Source: Porphyromonadaceae bacterium UBA3318
GTDB taxonomy: Bacteria > Bacteroidota > Bacteroidia > Bacteroidales > Muribaculaceae
Direction of reading: 5' to 3'
Assembly (NCBI GenBank): GCA_002361235.1
Contig: DESI01000083.1
Span: 6,122-51,091, forward strand
Length of the DNA stretch: 44,970 nt
Part shown: in pieces, positions 26,195-33,872 of the stretch
Numbering within the stretch: position 1 is the stretch's first letter
Layout: the number at the start of each line of letters is the position of its first letter
The notes under the pieces: model-generated
What the model saw: only the letters and a program-made list of their open reading frames with translations
Told to the model about the DNA's origin: nothing
Database searches by the model: none
Position numbers and translations under genes: made by a program

Positions 26195-27883
26195 ATGGAA
26201 AATACCTTTTCAATGGTGGCCAAGACCTTCAAGGGACTGGAGCCGGTATTGCGCGACGAATTGCTGAGCCTGGGGGCCGAAAACGTAGAGATGGGCACCC
26301 GCATGGTCAGCTTCGAGGGAGACCTGGAACTGATGTATCGCGCCAACCTGTGCCTGCGCACAGCCCTGCGAATCCTCAAGCCCATTGAGAAATTCACCGC
26401 AACGGATCCCGACGAACTCTACGACATAGTACGCGACATCGCCTGGGAAAAATATATGACGCCTCAGACCACGTTCGCCATCGACACGACGGTGAACAGC
26501 GAGGACTTCAACCACAGCCGCTTCGTGACCTACCGCGTCAAGGACGGCATCGTCGACCATTTCCGCGACCTGCAGGGGGAACGGCCCTCCATCCGCGTGG
26601 CAGGCTACGACCTGCTGTTCAACGTGCACATCGACGGCGACCGCGTCACCATCAGCCTTGACTCCAGCGGCGAGCCTCTGTCCAAGCGCGGCTACCGCGA
26701 GGAGCAGACCGAAGCCCCCATCAACGAGGTGCTGGCCGCCGGCATAATCATGACCACCGGCTGGCGCGGCGAGTCCGATTTCGCCGACCCCATGTGCGGC
26801 TCGGGTACTTTCCTGATTGAAGCCGCCCTGATAGCCGCCAACATCAATCCCGGCATCTACCGCAAGGGATTCGCTTTCGAGAAATGGCCGGACTTCGACG
26901 CCGACCTGTTCGAGACACTCTATAACGATGACTCGGCCGAGCGCCCCTTCGATTTCAAGATCATGGGCGGCGACATCGACCCCGAGGCCGTGGCCATAGC
27001 CCGCAAGAACATCAAGAACGCGCAGGTGGACGACATGGTGACGGTGGAAATGAAGGCCATGGCCGACTGGACCGACAATCCCGAGGAGGGTTGCCTGGTG
27101 ATGAATCCGCCGTACAACCACCGTCTGAAGCAGGAGGACATGACCGAGATGTTCCGTGGCATAGGCAACTGCCTGAAACGCAATTTCTCGGGCTGGAACG
27201 CCTGGATTATCGGGCCGGACACCGAGGACTTCGACAATATCGGACTGAAACCGTCGCTGAAGATACCGATGCTGAACGGATCGCTGGAATGCTCGCTGCG
27301 CGAGTATGTGCTGTTCAACGGCCGCTACAACGATTTCCGCGCCGACGGCGGCACGGTCAAGGGATTTGACGACGATTTCCGCCGCGACCGCGAGCCGAAG
27401 AAGATGCGCCGTGTCACCGACGACGAATGGCGCGCCGAGTCGCGCAAGTTCGGCGACCACAAGCAGAACCGCAAGCCCGGCGGCGACAAGAAGCCGTTCC
27501 GCAAGGACAACGACCGCAAGGCATTCAACCGAGACGACCGCGACGACCGTAAATCGTTCAGCCGCGACGACCGTGGCGACCGCAAGCCGTTCAGCCGCGA
27601 CGACCGTGGCGACCGCAAGCCGTTCAACCGCGACGACCGCGACGACCGTAAACCGTTCAGCCGCGACGACCGTGGCGACCGCAAGCCGTTCAGCCGTGAT
27701 GACCGCGGCGACCGCAAGCCGTTCAGCCGTGATGACCGCGGCGACCGCAAGCCGAGCCGCTTCAACAAGCCGGCGCACGAGGTGGTGGACCGCGGGCCGC
27801 GCATCAGCGCCGACAAGTCGCAGGTGGTAAATCCTGTCTATTTCCGCAGCCGCAAAAACAAGAATTACGACGACAACGATTAA
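26195..27883 (+). CDS. THUMP-domain RNA methyltransferase with repetitive RDD-rich tail (RlmL-N/TrmN-like)
   Basis: This is a SAM-dependent RNA guanine-N2 methyltransferase of the UPF0020 family, whose best-known member, the N-terminal half of RlmL, methylates G2445 of 23S rRNA. The 562-residue product has a THUMP RNA-binding domain (about 55-160), then the methyltransferase domain with DPMCGSGTFLIEAAL at about 197-211 and the catalytic NPPY at about 304-307. From residue 430 it becomes low-complexity and basic: KPGGDKKPFRKDNDRK, then seven 11-residue repeats. It lacks the RlmK half of the E. coli fusion protein. The substrate is inferred from family only. Confidence 0.9.
   Translation: MENTFSMVAKTFKGLEPVLRDELLSLGAENVEMGTRMVSFEGDLELMYRANLCLRTALRILKPIEKFTATDPDELYDIVRDIAWEKYMTPQTTFAIDTTVNSEDFNHSRFVTYRVKDGIVDHFRDLQGERPSIRVAGYDLLFNVHIDGDRVTISLDSSGEPLSKRGYREEQTEAPINEVLAAGIIMTTGWRGESDFADPMCGSGTFLIEAALIAANINPGIYRKGFAFEKWPDFDADLFETLYNDDSAERPFDFKIMGGDIDPEAVAIARKNIKNAQVDDMVTVEMKAMADWTDNPEEGCLVMNPPYNHRLKQEDMTEMFRGIGNCLKRNFSGWNAWIIGPDTEDFDNIGLKPSLKIPMLNGSLECSLREYVLFNGRYNDFRADGGTVKGFDDDFRRDREPKKMRRVTDDEWRAESRKFGDHKQNRKPGGDKKPFRKDNDRKAFNRDDRDDRKSFSRDDRGDRKPFSRDDRGDRKPFNRDDRDDRKPFSRDDRGDRKPFSRDDRGDRKPFSRDDRGDRKPSRFNKPAHEVVDRGPRISADKSQVVNPVYFRSRKNKNYDDND
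27527..27757 (+). repeat. Seven tandem 33-bp coding repeats (SRDDRGDRKPF)
   Basis: Each unit encodes the 11-residue peptide SRDDRGDRKPF or a near variant (NRDDRDDRKPF), in frame with the methyltransferase gene. The repeats alternate charge and end in an aromatic residue, resembling RGG/RDD-type disordered RNA-binding tails. Copies 5-7 share synonymous codons, which points to recent expansion by slippage or unequal crossover. Copy number probably varies between strains. Confidence 0.95.
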
Positions 27884-27891
27884 ACTGACGT

Positions 27892-28755
27892 ATGGGAATA
27901 TGCCTGCCATCGCCCGTTGACTGGAATCTGACGCCGCTCGCATCTTTGCTGCTCAACGTCGGACTCCTGGGACTGTGCGGGCTGGTGCTCCTGTTGCTGT
28001 CCAAAAATTTCTCGGTAATCAAGGGTAAGGGGGGCATCCTGACCCTATTATTCCTTGTCACCTCAGTCTCGTTTCCGTGGGCTCCCGGCGGCCTGCTCAC
28101 CACGTCATTGATACTGGCGTTAGGGATGCTGCTGTGCCTCGGCATACTGTTCAGCGCATACAGGAAAAGCAACGCCGCCCGTCAGCTGTTCCTGATGGCC
28201 ACCATCTTAGCGGTAGGGTCGATGGTACAGTACAGTTTCCTGATCATGAGCATTCCGCTGCTGATAGTGGCGGCGACGTTCAAGAGCCTGCGACTGCGCG
28301 AGGTCATAGCCTTCGCGATGGGTCTGTGCGCGCCTTACTGGATAGCCCTCGGACTGATGCTGATACCCGTAGACTGCCTGCGGCTGCCCGAACCCATGAC
28401 GCTGTGGAACGGGATGCCCTCGCACACAGCCATCTTCACCGGCCTGGCAAACCTCGGTTTCACGGCGGTGGTGTCCCTGATTCTCGGGCTGAACAACGGC
28501 ATGAAGCTGTATGCCGGCAACACGCGGCGGCGCATGTTCAACATGGCCGTCGACATCGTGCAGGCGGCCGCGCTGATAGCCATGATCCTGGACTTCAACA
28601 ACATGACCGCCTACGTGGTCACATTCTTCATGGGGGCGACGTTCCAGTACACCAACATCTTCTCGCTGTGGAACCTGCGCCGGCCGTGGATATGGCTGAC
28701 GGGCATCTGTGCGGTGTACATAGCGTTCCTCATCCTCGCTTATATGTATCTATGA
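27892..28755 (+). CDS. Polytopic membrane protein of unknown function
   Basis: I do not recognise a family. The 287-residue product has about eight hydrophobic helices (for example LLLNVGLLGLCGLVLLLLSK, GGILTLLFLVTSVSFPWAP, FAMGLCAPYWIALGLMLI), no signal peptide with a clear cleavage site, and no obvious catalytic motif. It starts eight bases after the methyltransferase stop, and its stop overlaps the pdxB start as ATGA. The coupling shows it is made in step with PdxB, but does not reveal a function. Confidence 0.85.
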   Translation: MGICLPSPVDWNLTPLASLLLNVGLLGLCGLVLLLLSKNFSVIKGKGGILTLLFLVTSVSFPWAPGGLLTTSLILALGMLLCLGILFSAYRKSNAARQLFLMATILAVGSMVQYSFLIMSIPLLIVAATFKSLRLREVIAFAMGLCAPYWIALGLMLIPVDCLRLPEPMTLWNGMPSHTAIFTGLANLGFTAVVSLILGLNNGMKLYAGNTRRRMFNMAVDIVQAAALIAMILDFNNMTAYVVTFFMGATFQYTNIFSLWNLRRPWIWLTGICAVYIAFLILAYMYL

Positions 28756-29765
28756 AGATAATAGCAGACGAAAACATACCTTATCTGCGCGGCCGCATCG
28801 GTGGCGGCGCAGACGTGATATATGTGGACCAGTCGGAATTCAGTCGCGAACTGGTCCGTGACGCCGACGCGCTGTTGATACGCACACGCACACGCTGCGA
28901 CGAGGCGTTGCTGCACGATTCGTCGGTGCGCCTCGTAGCCACGGCCACCATCGGCACCGACCAGATAGACATACCCTGGTGCGAGAGCCACGGCATAGCG
29001 GTGGCGTCGTCGCCGGGCTGCAACGCCCCGGCTGTGGCGCAATACGTGTGGAGCGCGCTGCTGCGCCTGGGTTTCGATCCAGCCGCCGGCGAACGCCTCG
29101 GCGTGGTGGGATGCGGCAATATCGGCAGCATCGTGGCCGACTGGGGCCGTAAGATGGGTGCCGAGATTTGGGTGTCCGACCCTCCGAAGCAACGCGCAGG
29201 CGTTCCGGACAATTACCATACCCTTGAGGACATCATGAGGGAATGCCGCGCCGTGACGTTCCACACGCCGCTGACCAGGAAAGGCCCCGACGCCACGCTG
29301 CATCTGTGCGACGCCAGGGCGCTGGAACTGATAGGGGAGAACCATATCCTCGTCAACGCCGCCCGCGGTCCGGTGGTGGACAACGCCGCGCTGCTGCGCA
29401 GGATGTATGCCGACCCGACGCTGCGCGTGGTGCTGGACGTGTGGGAAAACGAACCCGACCTGAACCGCGAACTGCTGGAGAAATCCGATTTCGGCACATT
29501 CCACATAGCCGGTTATTCGCGTCAGGGCAAGCAACGCGCCACGCGCATGGTGCTGGAGGCTCTGCACCGCACACTCGGCGTGCCTGTGGACACAGAGGGC
29601 CTGGAGCCGGTCTACAATCCCGCTCCGGACGCAGTGCCCGTGCCGGGCGAAATTCTGCAAAGCTATGACCCGACAGTGGATTCCGACGTGCTGAAACAGA
29701 ATCCCGGCGCGTTCGAACAGCTGCGTCACGACTACGACTATCGTCCCGAATATGAATTACAGTAA
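28752..29765 (+). CDS. pdxB: Erythronate-4-phosphate dehydrogenase
   Basis: PdxB oxidises 4-phosphoerythronate in the DXP-dependent route to pyridoxal phosphate. The start at 28752 (MKIIADENIPYLRGRI) is set by the ATGA overlap with the preceding gene and by the family N terminus; in-frame codons further upstream are not used. The 337-residue product is a D-2-hydroxyacid dehydrogenase with the NAD-binding GVVGCGNIGSIVADW, the active-site NAARGPVVDN arginine, and a PdxB-type C-terminal dimerisation region. It overlaps rnhA by 14 bp. Confidence 0.94.
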   Translation: MKIIADENIPYLRGRIGGGADVIYVDQSEFSRELVRDADALLIRTRTRCDEALLHDSSVRLVATATIGTDQIDIPWCESHGIAVASSPGCNAPAVAQYVWSALLRLGFDPAAGERLGVVGCGNIGSIVADWGRKMGAEIWVSDPPKQRAGVPDNYHTLEDIMRECRAVTFHTPLTRKGPDATLHLCDARALELIGENHILVNAARGPVVDNAALLRRMYADPTLRVVLDVWENEPDLNRELLEKSDFGTFHIAGYSRQGKQRATRMVLEALHRTLGVPVDTEGLEPVYNPAPDAVPVPGEILQSYDPTVDSDVLKQNPGAFEQLRHDYDYRPEYELQ

Positions 29766-30447
29766 GAGATTTTATGTGGTGTTCGCGGGGCGGCAGCCCG
29801 GCGTGTACGATGACTTCAACGACGCGATGGAGCAGGTGGACGGCTTTGACGGAGCCTCGTTCAAAAGCTATGCCTCGCCCGAGCAGGCCGCCGAAGCATT
29901 CCGCAGGTTCGACCGGAAAAGCGACTCACGTTCCATCGGAGCGCTGCTTATCAACGCCACGGAACAGAAGCGCAAGGAGCAAGGGGCAAGGGGCAGGGAA
30001 GACCGCATCGAGACCAAAACCGATTATTTCGCTTTTCCTGAGATAGACCTGAACGGCTGGGCGGTCGACGCCTCGTGCATGGGCAATCCCGGCGTGATGG
30101 AATACCGCGGCGTGGAACTGATGAGCGGCAAAGAGATATTCCGCGTGGGGCCGTTCAAGAAGGGCACCAACAATATCGGCGAATTCCTGGCCATTGTCCA
30201 CGCTTTGGCACTGATGCAGCAGAAAGGGGAGCGCCACACGGTCTATTCCGACTCGGTGTCGGGAATGGCCTGGGTGCGCAACCGCAAGGTCAAGACCCAG
30301 CTGGCGCGCAACAAGGACACCGAGCCGGTGTTCCGCATGATGGAGCGCGCGCTGTCGTGGCTCAACACGCATCAGTACGACGTGCAGATACGTAAGTGGG
30401 ACACCGACCGGTGGGGAGAAGTACCGGCCGATTTCGACCGCAAATAA
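29752..30447 (+). CDS. rnhA: Ribonuclease HI with N-terminal viroplasmin domain
   Basis: It cleaves the RNA strand of RNA-DNA hybrids. The 231-residue product begins with a caulimovirus-viroplasmin-type hybrid-binding domain (FYVVFAGRQPGVYDDF...FKSYASPEQAAEAF, about 5-47), then a linker, then the RNase H fold with its acidic residues in GWAVDASCMGNPG, NNIGEFLAIVHALAL and YSDSVSGMAWV. This two-domain layout is usual in Bacteroidota and in eukaryotic RNase H1. It overlaps the end of pdxB. Confidence 0.93.
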   Translation: MNYSKRFYVVFAGRQPGVYDDFNDAMEQVDGFDGASFKSYASPEQAAEAFRRFDRKSDSRSIGALLINATEQKRKEQGARGREDRIETKTDYFAFPEIDLNGWAVDASCMGNPGVMEYRGVELMSGKEIFRVGPFKKGTNNIGEFLAIVHALALMQQKGERHTVYSDSVSGMAWVRNRKVKTQLARNKDTEPVFRMMERALSWLNTHQYDVQIRKWDTDRWGEVPADFDRK

Positions 30448-30457
30448 CATCTTTGGG

Positions 30458-31381
30458 ATGGACCGGGATGGACTTCGCGCGGCGTTGCTTGAGGCGGGGG
30501 CGGCAGCCGTAGGTTTTGCCTCTGCCGGACCCGTGAGCGAAGACGAGGACCGGCGACTGCGTGGCTGGCTGGCCGCAGGACACCATGCCGGCATGGCCTG
30601 GATGGAACGTCACGCCGACCTGAGACGCGACCTCGACAACGTGTTGCCCGGTACCCGCACGGTCATTTCACTCGCGTTCCCATACGCACCCGAGCGTGAA
30701 CGCCCCTCTGATTTACCCTATCTGAGCCGTTACGCATACGGCAGGGACTATCACGAAGCCATACGAAGCCTTCTGACGGCCGTTTTAGAACAGACGGGCC
30801 TTTTATCATCCTGCCGCATCTGTATCGATTCTGCGCCCGTTTCCGAGCGATTCTGGGCCATTCGCGCCGGCATCGGCTACCGCGGCGACAACGGCGCCCT
30901 CATAGTCCCCGGCATCGGACCCGAAGTTTTTTTAGCAGAAATTCTCACGACAATCGAATTCGAACCGGACTCACCCTCTTATGCCGAATGCCTGCATTGC
31001 GGCGTCTGCCTCCGCGCATGTCCTACCGGAGCATTGCAGGCTGACGGCACCATCGACTGTCGCAGCTGCATTTCCTACCTCACCATAGAGCATCGCGGTC
31101 TCTGGACCGACCCCGACGCCATAGCCGCCATGAGCACCCCCGCAGGCCGCACCTCCCTGTTCGGCTGCGACCGCTGTATCACCGCCTGCCCCTTACGCAA
31201 CGACACTTCCAGCCCTCATACCTGGAACCAGCCATTACCCGCCATGCTCGCACTCGCGCCGTCCGACATTCCCGCACAGCAGTCAGAATTCAAGCGCCGC
31301 TTCGCCCACACCGCCCTGCTCCGCCCAGGCCTCCAGAACCTGCTCCGCAACATCGCCAACCTCGACCTCCGCAGCAAATGA
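30458..31381 (+). CDS. queG: Epoxyqueuosine reductase
   Basis: QueG reduces epoxyqueuosine to queuosine in tRNA wobble positions, using cobalamin and two 4Fe-4S clusters. The 307-residue product shows the clusters as CLHCGVCLRACPTGA and CDRCITACPLRN, with CRSCISYLTIEHRG contributing the remaining ligand. It is at the shorter end of the family because the HEAT-repeat tail is absent. An ATG ten bases later is out of frame, so 30458 is the start. Its last 79 bases recur at about 85 percent identity at 33739-33817, marking the edge of an insertion. Confidence 0.94.
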   Translation: MDRDGLRAALLEAGAAAVGFASAGPVSEDEDRRLRGWLAAGHHAGMAWMERHADLRRDLDNVLPGTRTVISLAFPYAPERERPSDLPYLSRYAYGRDYHEAIRSLLTAVLEQTGLLSSCRICIDSAPVSERFWAIRAGIGYRGDNGALIVPGIGPEVFLAEILTTIEFEPDSPSYAECLHCGVCLRACPTGALQADGTIDCRSCISYLTIEHRGLWTDPDAIAAMSTPAGRTSLFGCDRCITACPLRNDTSSPHTWNQPLPAMLALAPSDIPAQQSEFKRRFAHTALLRPGLQNLLRNIANLDLRSK

Positions 31382-31442
31382 ACCATAAAGAGCGCGTCCT
31401 TCTTTGGCCGATATTTAGCTCGGTGCGCAATTCCGAAGGGAA

Positions 31443-31474
31443 TTTGGCCAACCGACAAATATTCAGTAAATTTG
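31443..31474 (+). promoter_or_regulatory. Promoter of the DUF1016 nuclease gene
   Basis: TTTG (31443-31446), a 20-bp spacer and TAAATTTG (31467-31474) form a perfect Bacteroidota promoter. The -7 ends 7 bp before the ATG at 31482, so transcription should begin at or within a base or two of the start codon, giving a leaderless or nearly leaderless mRNA. Confidence 0.75.
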
Positions 31475-31481
31475 CAGTATT

Positions 31482-32621
31482 ATGGCAAAGGAAGCGATTA
31501 TACGGCAGGACACGGCAGATTATAACGCCGCTGTTCAGACAATAAAAGAAGCGATTCTTCGCAGTCAGTATCAAGCGGCGAAGTTGGTCAATCGTGAAAT
31601 GCTGTCTCTGTACTATGGCATCGGCCGATATATTTCAGTCAACTCTCGCGAGGGTTTCTGGGGAACCGGAGCCATAAGAACAATCTCAGAGCGACTCCGC
31701 AAGGAACTGCCGGGCCTGAAAGGATTTTCGGAGAGTAGCCTGAAAAATATGAGGATGTTTTATGAGGAATGGTCTCCTGTTTTGGGACCCTCGGATCCTA
31801 CATCATCTATTTCGCCAATCATGATTGGCGAAATAGAGACGACACTGCTGCTTTCATCTAAATCGACAATCACGATTGACGATTTAGAACTTTTCGGGAA
31901 TCTAAGCTTTACCCACCATGTTAGAATTCTCAACGGAGAAAAAGATGTAAACAAAAGGTGGAAATACATCAGACTGTCTCTTGAGAATAAATGGGACACT
32001 CGTTATCTTCAACAACAGATAAAGGATAATGCAGCCGATAAATATGGAGCAATGCCTTCAAACTTCGGTGTAACAATCAAGGACAGCCGCGATGCCATCA
32101 AGGCTCTCAATATGTTCAAGGATGAGTATCTGCTTGATTTCATCAATACTGAAGAAATCGGGATTCGTGACATTCAGGACGTGGATGAGCGCGTTGTCGA
32201 GAAGGAGATAATCCACAATATCAAGAAATTCATCATGACATTCGGGCGGGATTTTGCCTTTGTCGGCAACCAGTATCATCTTGAGGCATTTTCCGAGGAT
32301 TTCTTTCCCGACCTATTGTTTTTCAATCGAGAACTGAACTGTCTGGTCGTTGTAGAGCTTAAGACCGGAAATTTCAAACCCGGCTATATGGCTCAACTTA
32401 TGACATATCTCCGAATACTTGACGACAAGGTAAAAAAGCCCCATGAGAATCCGTCAATCGGTATTGTGCTGTGCAAGAACGCCAATAAAGACTTTGTAGA
32501 GTATGTCATCCAGGACTATGCCAAACCCATGGGCGTAGCCACATATCGTCTCCGTGAGGATATGCCTGAAAAATTGCGCGAAGCATTGCCGGATGTCGAG
32601 GATCTGAAGAAATTACTTTGA
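31482..32621 (+). CDS. DUF1016/YhcG-family PD-(D/E)XK nuclease-like protein
   Basis: The 379-residue product has the DUF1016 N-terminal domain (LSLYYGIGRYIS, TISERLRKELPGLKGFSESSLKNMRMFYEEW, up to about residue 100) and the YhcG C-terminal nuclease fold, with the active-site strand pair FFPDLLFFN and VVVELKTG (about 265-305). Family members accompany restriction-modification and other mobile loci; a direct biochemical role is poorly known, so defence is inference. The linker between domains contains two in-frame palindromes (residues 109-119 and 126-136). Codons are more A+T-rich than in queG next door, consistent with acquisition. A bidirectional terminator follows. Confidence 0.9.
   Translation: MAKEAIIRQDTADYNAAVQTIKEAILRSQYQAAKLVNREMLSLYYGIGRYISVNSREGFWGTGAIRTISERLRKELPGLKGFSESSLKNMRMFYEEWSPVLGPSDPTSSISPIMIGEIETTLLLSSKSTITIDDLELFGNLSFTHHVRILNGEKDVNKRWKYIRLSLENKWDTRYLQQQIKDNAADKYGAMPSNFGVTIKDSRDAIKALNMFKDEYLLDFINTEEIGIRDIQDVDERVVEKEIIHNIKKFIMTFGRDFAFVGNQYHLEAFSEDFFPDLLFFNRELNCLVVVELKTGNFKPGYMAQLMTYLRILDDKVKKPHENPSIGIVLCKNANKDFVEYVIQDYAKPMGVATYRLREDMPEKLREALPDVEDLKKLL
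31806..31837. repeat. 32-bp perfect palindrome inside the DUF1016 gene
   Basis: TCTATTTCGCCAATCA is followed directly by its exact reverse complement TGATTGGCGAAATAGA. It begins on a codon boundary (residue 109) and encodes SISPIMIGEIE, so each strand can encode ISPIMIGEI. It lies in the linker between the two DUF1016 domains. Confidence 0.95.
31858..31887. repeat. 30-bp imperfect palindrome, second copy
   Basis: CTAAATCGACAATCA is followed by CGATTGACGATTTAG; 13 of 15 positions pair. It is 51 bp (17 codons) from the first palindrome in the same frame and encodes KSTITIDDLE, aligning with ISPIMIGEIE. Relative to copy one, TT/AA in the arms has changed to AA/TT on both sides, so those two differences keep pairing. 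Confidence 0.9.
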
Positions 32622-32718
32622 ACTCTAATGAGCCGGTCAATTTATCAGCCAATCGATTAGTCGGCTATCCGGCTATTTGCCGGACAGCTATGATTTAAAG
32701 ACAGAAAAGTAGAAAAAA

Positions 32719-32764
32719 GAGGCTGCGCCGTCAAACCTTAATTACGACACAGCCTCAATTTTTT
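32719..32764. terminator. Bidirectional terminator between convergent genes
   Basis: GAGGCTG (32719-32725) pairs with CAGCCTC (32750-32756), with partial pairing inside (CGCCGT with ACGACA). Each arm is followed by a run of T on its own strand (ATTTTTT rightward, TTTTTTCTAC leftward). It serves the nuclease gene on the left and the YbjN-like gene on the right. Confidence 0.8.
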
Positions 32765-32816
32765 AGGCTTTCTCTTACCCCGAACTTGCGTTGTTATAGG
32801 AAGATATGACCCCAAT

Positions 32817-33191
32817 TTAGAATTGATGATATTTCATCATAAATTCCATGCGTGACTGATGAAGCATTTGAAGAAGACGATCAAAGAAGTCATCGACATC
32901 AGGTGTGTTATCGATCAAAATCTCTGTTGTCAACCAAACTCGATTATCATCAGTGATATGAGCCTTGACGACCTTTTTATCCCCATTAATCTTATTGCAC
33001 ATTTCAAGGATGCGGTTGCGTTCTGAGACTTCTCCTTCGTATATGTTGGGCATTAGCAATTGAAAAAACTGCGAATCGCCTGAATTGTCCGCAACCAAGA
33101 AACTTCCACCTTGATATTGGAAATGTAAGCCGAACGGAAGTTCTTTGAATGGAATCCCATGCTGTTTAAGCCATGATTTATAAATGTTCAT
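32817..33191 (-). CDS. YbjN-like small protein (type III secretion chaperone-like fold)
   Basis: The 124-residue product starting MNIYKSWLKQHG has the pattern of the YbjN superfamily: an N-terminal helix, a beta sheet (LHFQYQGGSFLVADN, VVKAHITDDNRVWLTTEIL) and a C-terminal helix (DDFFDRLLQMLHQSRMEFM). Family members are not enzymes and mostly act as chaperones or regulators; its partner is unknown. An in-frame start at 33308 would add 39 residues read across the pseudoknot RNA described just upstream, which I consider untranslated. The only good promoter is about 400 bp upstream at 33599-33606. I am fairly sure of the fold and unsure of the role. Confidence 0.7.
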   Translation of the reverse strand: MNIYKSWLKQHGIPFKELPFGLHFQYQGGSFLVADNSGDSQFFQLLMPNIYEGEVSERNRILEMCNKINGDKKVVKAHITDDNRVWLTTEILIDNTPDVDDFFDRLLQMLHQSRMEFMMKYHQF

Positions 33192-33249
33192 AAAAACTTT
33201 AGTTGCCGCGGTCTTCCTCTCGTTGGCATTAGATTGGTTTATTGGTTTA

Positions 33250-33595
33250 TACGAGAAAGCGTAGGAGTCTGTATCTGTTACCGTCCTACTGTCAGAGGCT
33301 TCTCGCATTGCCCTACAATGGTGGACGGCAACGAAGAAGCCCTACGCTTGTATATGTAATCAATGTGTCCGGCTGTATTCCTCGCGGAATACCGCGCCGA
33401 AAGCAAGATAATTACATATCCACGGGCATCTACCGTTGCTCAATCCTTGACCACTGTATGAATTTTGCGAGAATTCCTGACAGTCAAGAATCAGCGCTGA
33501 TAAACGCTTTCATTATGTTTTTGCCAAGGCAAAGTGCCAAGGCGATAATTGCTTCCTGCCCCAAACCCCGACCGGGGCTTCCGAGCGGTCTGCAA
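33250..33595 (-). ncRNA. Candidate structured RNA with pseudoknot, upstream of the YbjN-like gene
   Basis: Pairing found by eye, on the minus strand. P1: 33349-33342 with 33264-33257. Stem a: GGCTTCT (33341-33335) with AGAAGCC (33303-33297). Stem b: GTTGCCGTCC (33332-33323) with GGACGGTAAC (33286-33277), which crosses stem a, so a pseudoknot. A hairpin CATTG/CAATG (33320-33306) sits in the loop. A second domain closes with ATATGTAAT/ATTACATAT (33419-33411 with 33360-33352) around CGGC/GCCG and GTATTCC/GGAATAC. A third holds ATTCTTGA/TCAGGAAT and the palindrome ATCAGCGCTGAT (33490-33501). In stem b and the third domain a G-U pair on the minus strand would be A-C on the plus strand, so the minus strand is favoured. 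It could be an independent RNA, a riboregulator leader, or an element's guide RNA. Confidence 0.5.
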
Positions 33596-33598
33596 TCG

Positions 33599-33606
33599 CA
33601 AAGTTA
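33599..33606 (-). promoter_or_regulatory. -7 element of the structured RNA / YbjN transcript
   Basis: TAACTTTG on the minus strand is a perfect -7 element; the -33 is weak (TTTC about 13 bp upstream). The expected start near 33594 coincides with GATTGC, the 5' arm of the first RNA helix (pairing with GCAATT at 33552-33547). Confidence 0.5.
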
Positions 33607-33738
33607 ATAAAAATTCGTGAAACTATGGCCTATTAGATTGAAAAATCGAAAAAATATTTATCTAACCTAATTTTTTGACTAACCACATTCCTTACCAGTC
33701 CTTTACCAGTCCTTGTTCACAGACTCAGTCGAAAACGT

Positions 33739-33819
33739 TTCGCGCACACTGTACAGCTCCGCCCCGACCTTCAGAACATCCTCCGCAACATCGCCAACCT
33801 CGCCCTCCGAAGCAAATAA
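33739..33819 (+). pseudogene. Duplicate remnant of the queG 3' end
   Basis: Translated, it gives FAHTVQLRPDLQNILRNIA then NLALRSK and a stop, against FAHTALLRPGLQNLLRNIA, NLDLRSK and stop in the complete queG at 31301-31381. By hand alignment 67 of 79 bases match without gaps. Upstream of it the frame loses similarity within a few codons (33721-33738). It is a broken tail of a diverged queG, not a gene, and marks the right edge of the block inserted after queG. Confidence 0.85.
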
Positions 33820-33852
33820 AAAAACATTGTCCACATAGCTGATAATCAAAAT

Positions 33853-33868
33853 AAAAGTATTACTTTTG
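33853..33868 (+). promoter_or_regulatory. Promoter with overlapping operator for the RhuM-like/Doc pair
   Basis: TACTTTTG (33861-33868) is a perfect -7 element ending four bases before the ATG. It overlaps a perfect inverted repeat AAAAGTA-t-TACTTTT (33853-33867). A DNA-binding antitoxin would be expected to repress here, as in most toxin-antitoxin operons. No clear -33 was found. Confidence 0.6.
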
Positions 33869-33872
33869 TAGC

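Noticed and set aside
26210..27943. 577-residue minus-strand frame antisense to the methyltransferase gene
   Set aside because: It mirrors the GC-rich plus-strand gene including its repeats, and shows no family motifs; the plus strand has THUMP, SAM and NPPY motifs.
33192..33308. N-terminal 39-residue extension of the YbjN-like protein
   Set aside because: It would be read through the 3' half of the pseudoknot; the YbjN pattern begins at the later ATG.
33242..33607. 121-residue plus-strand frame across the structured RNA region
   Set aside because: No domain, and the DNA is dominated by paired arms; stem wobbles favour a minus-strand RNA.
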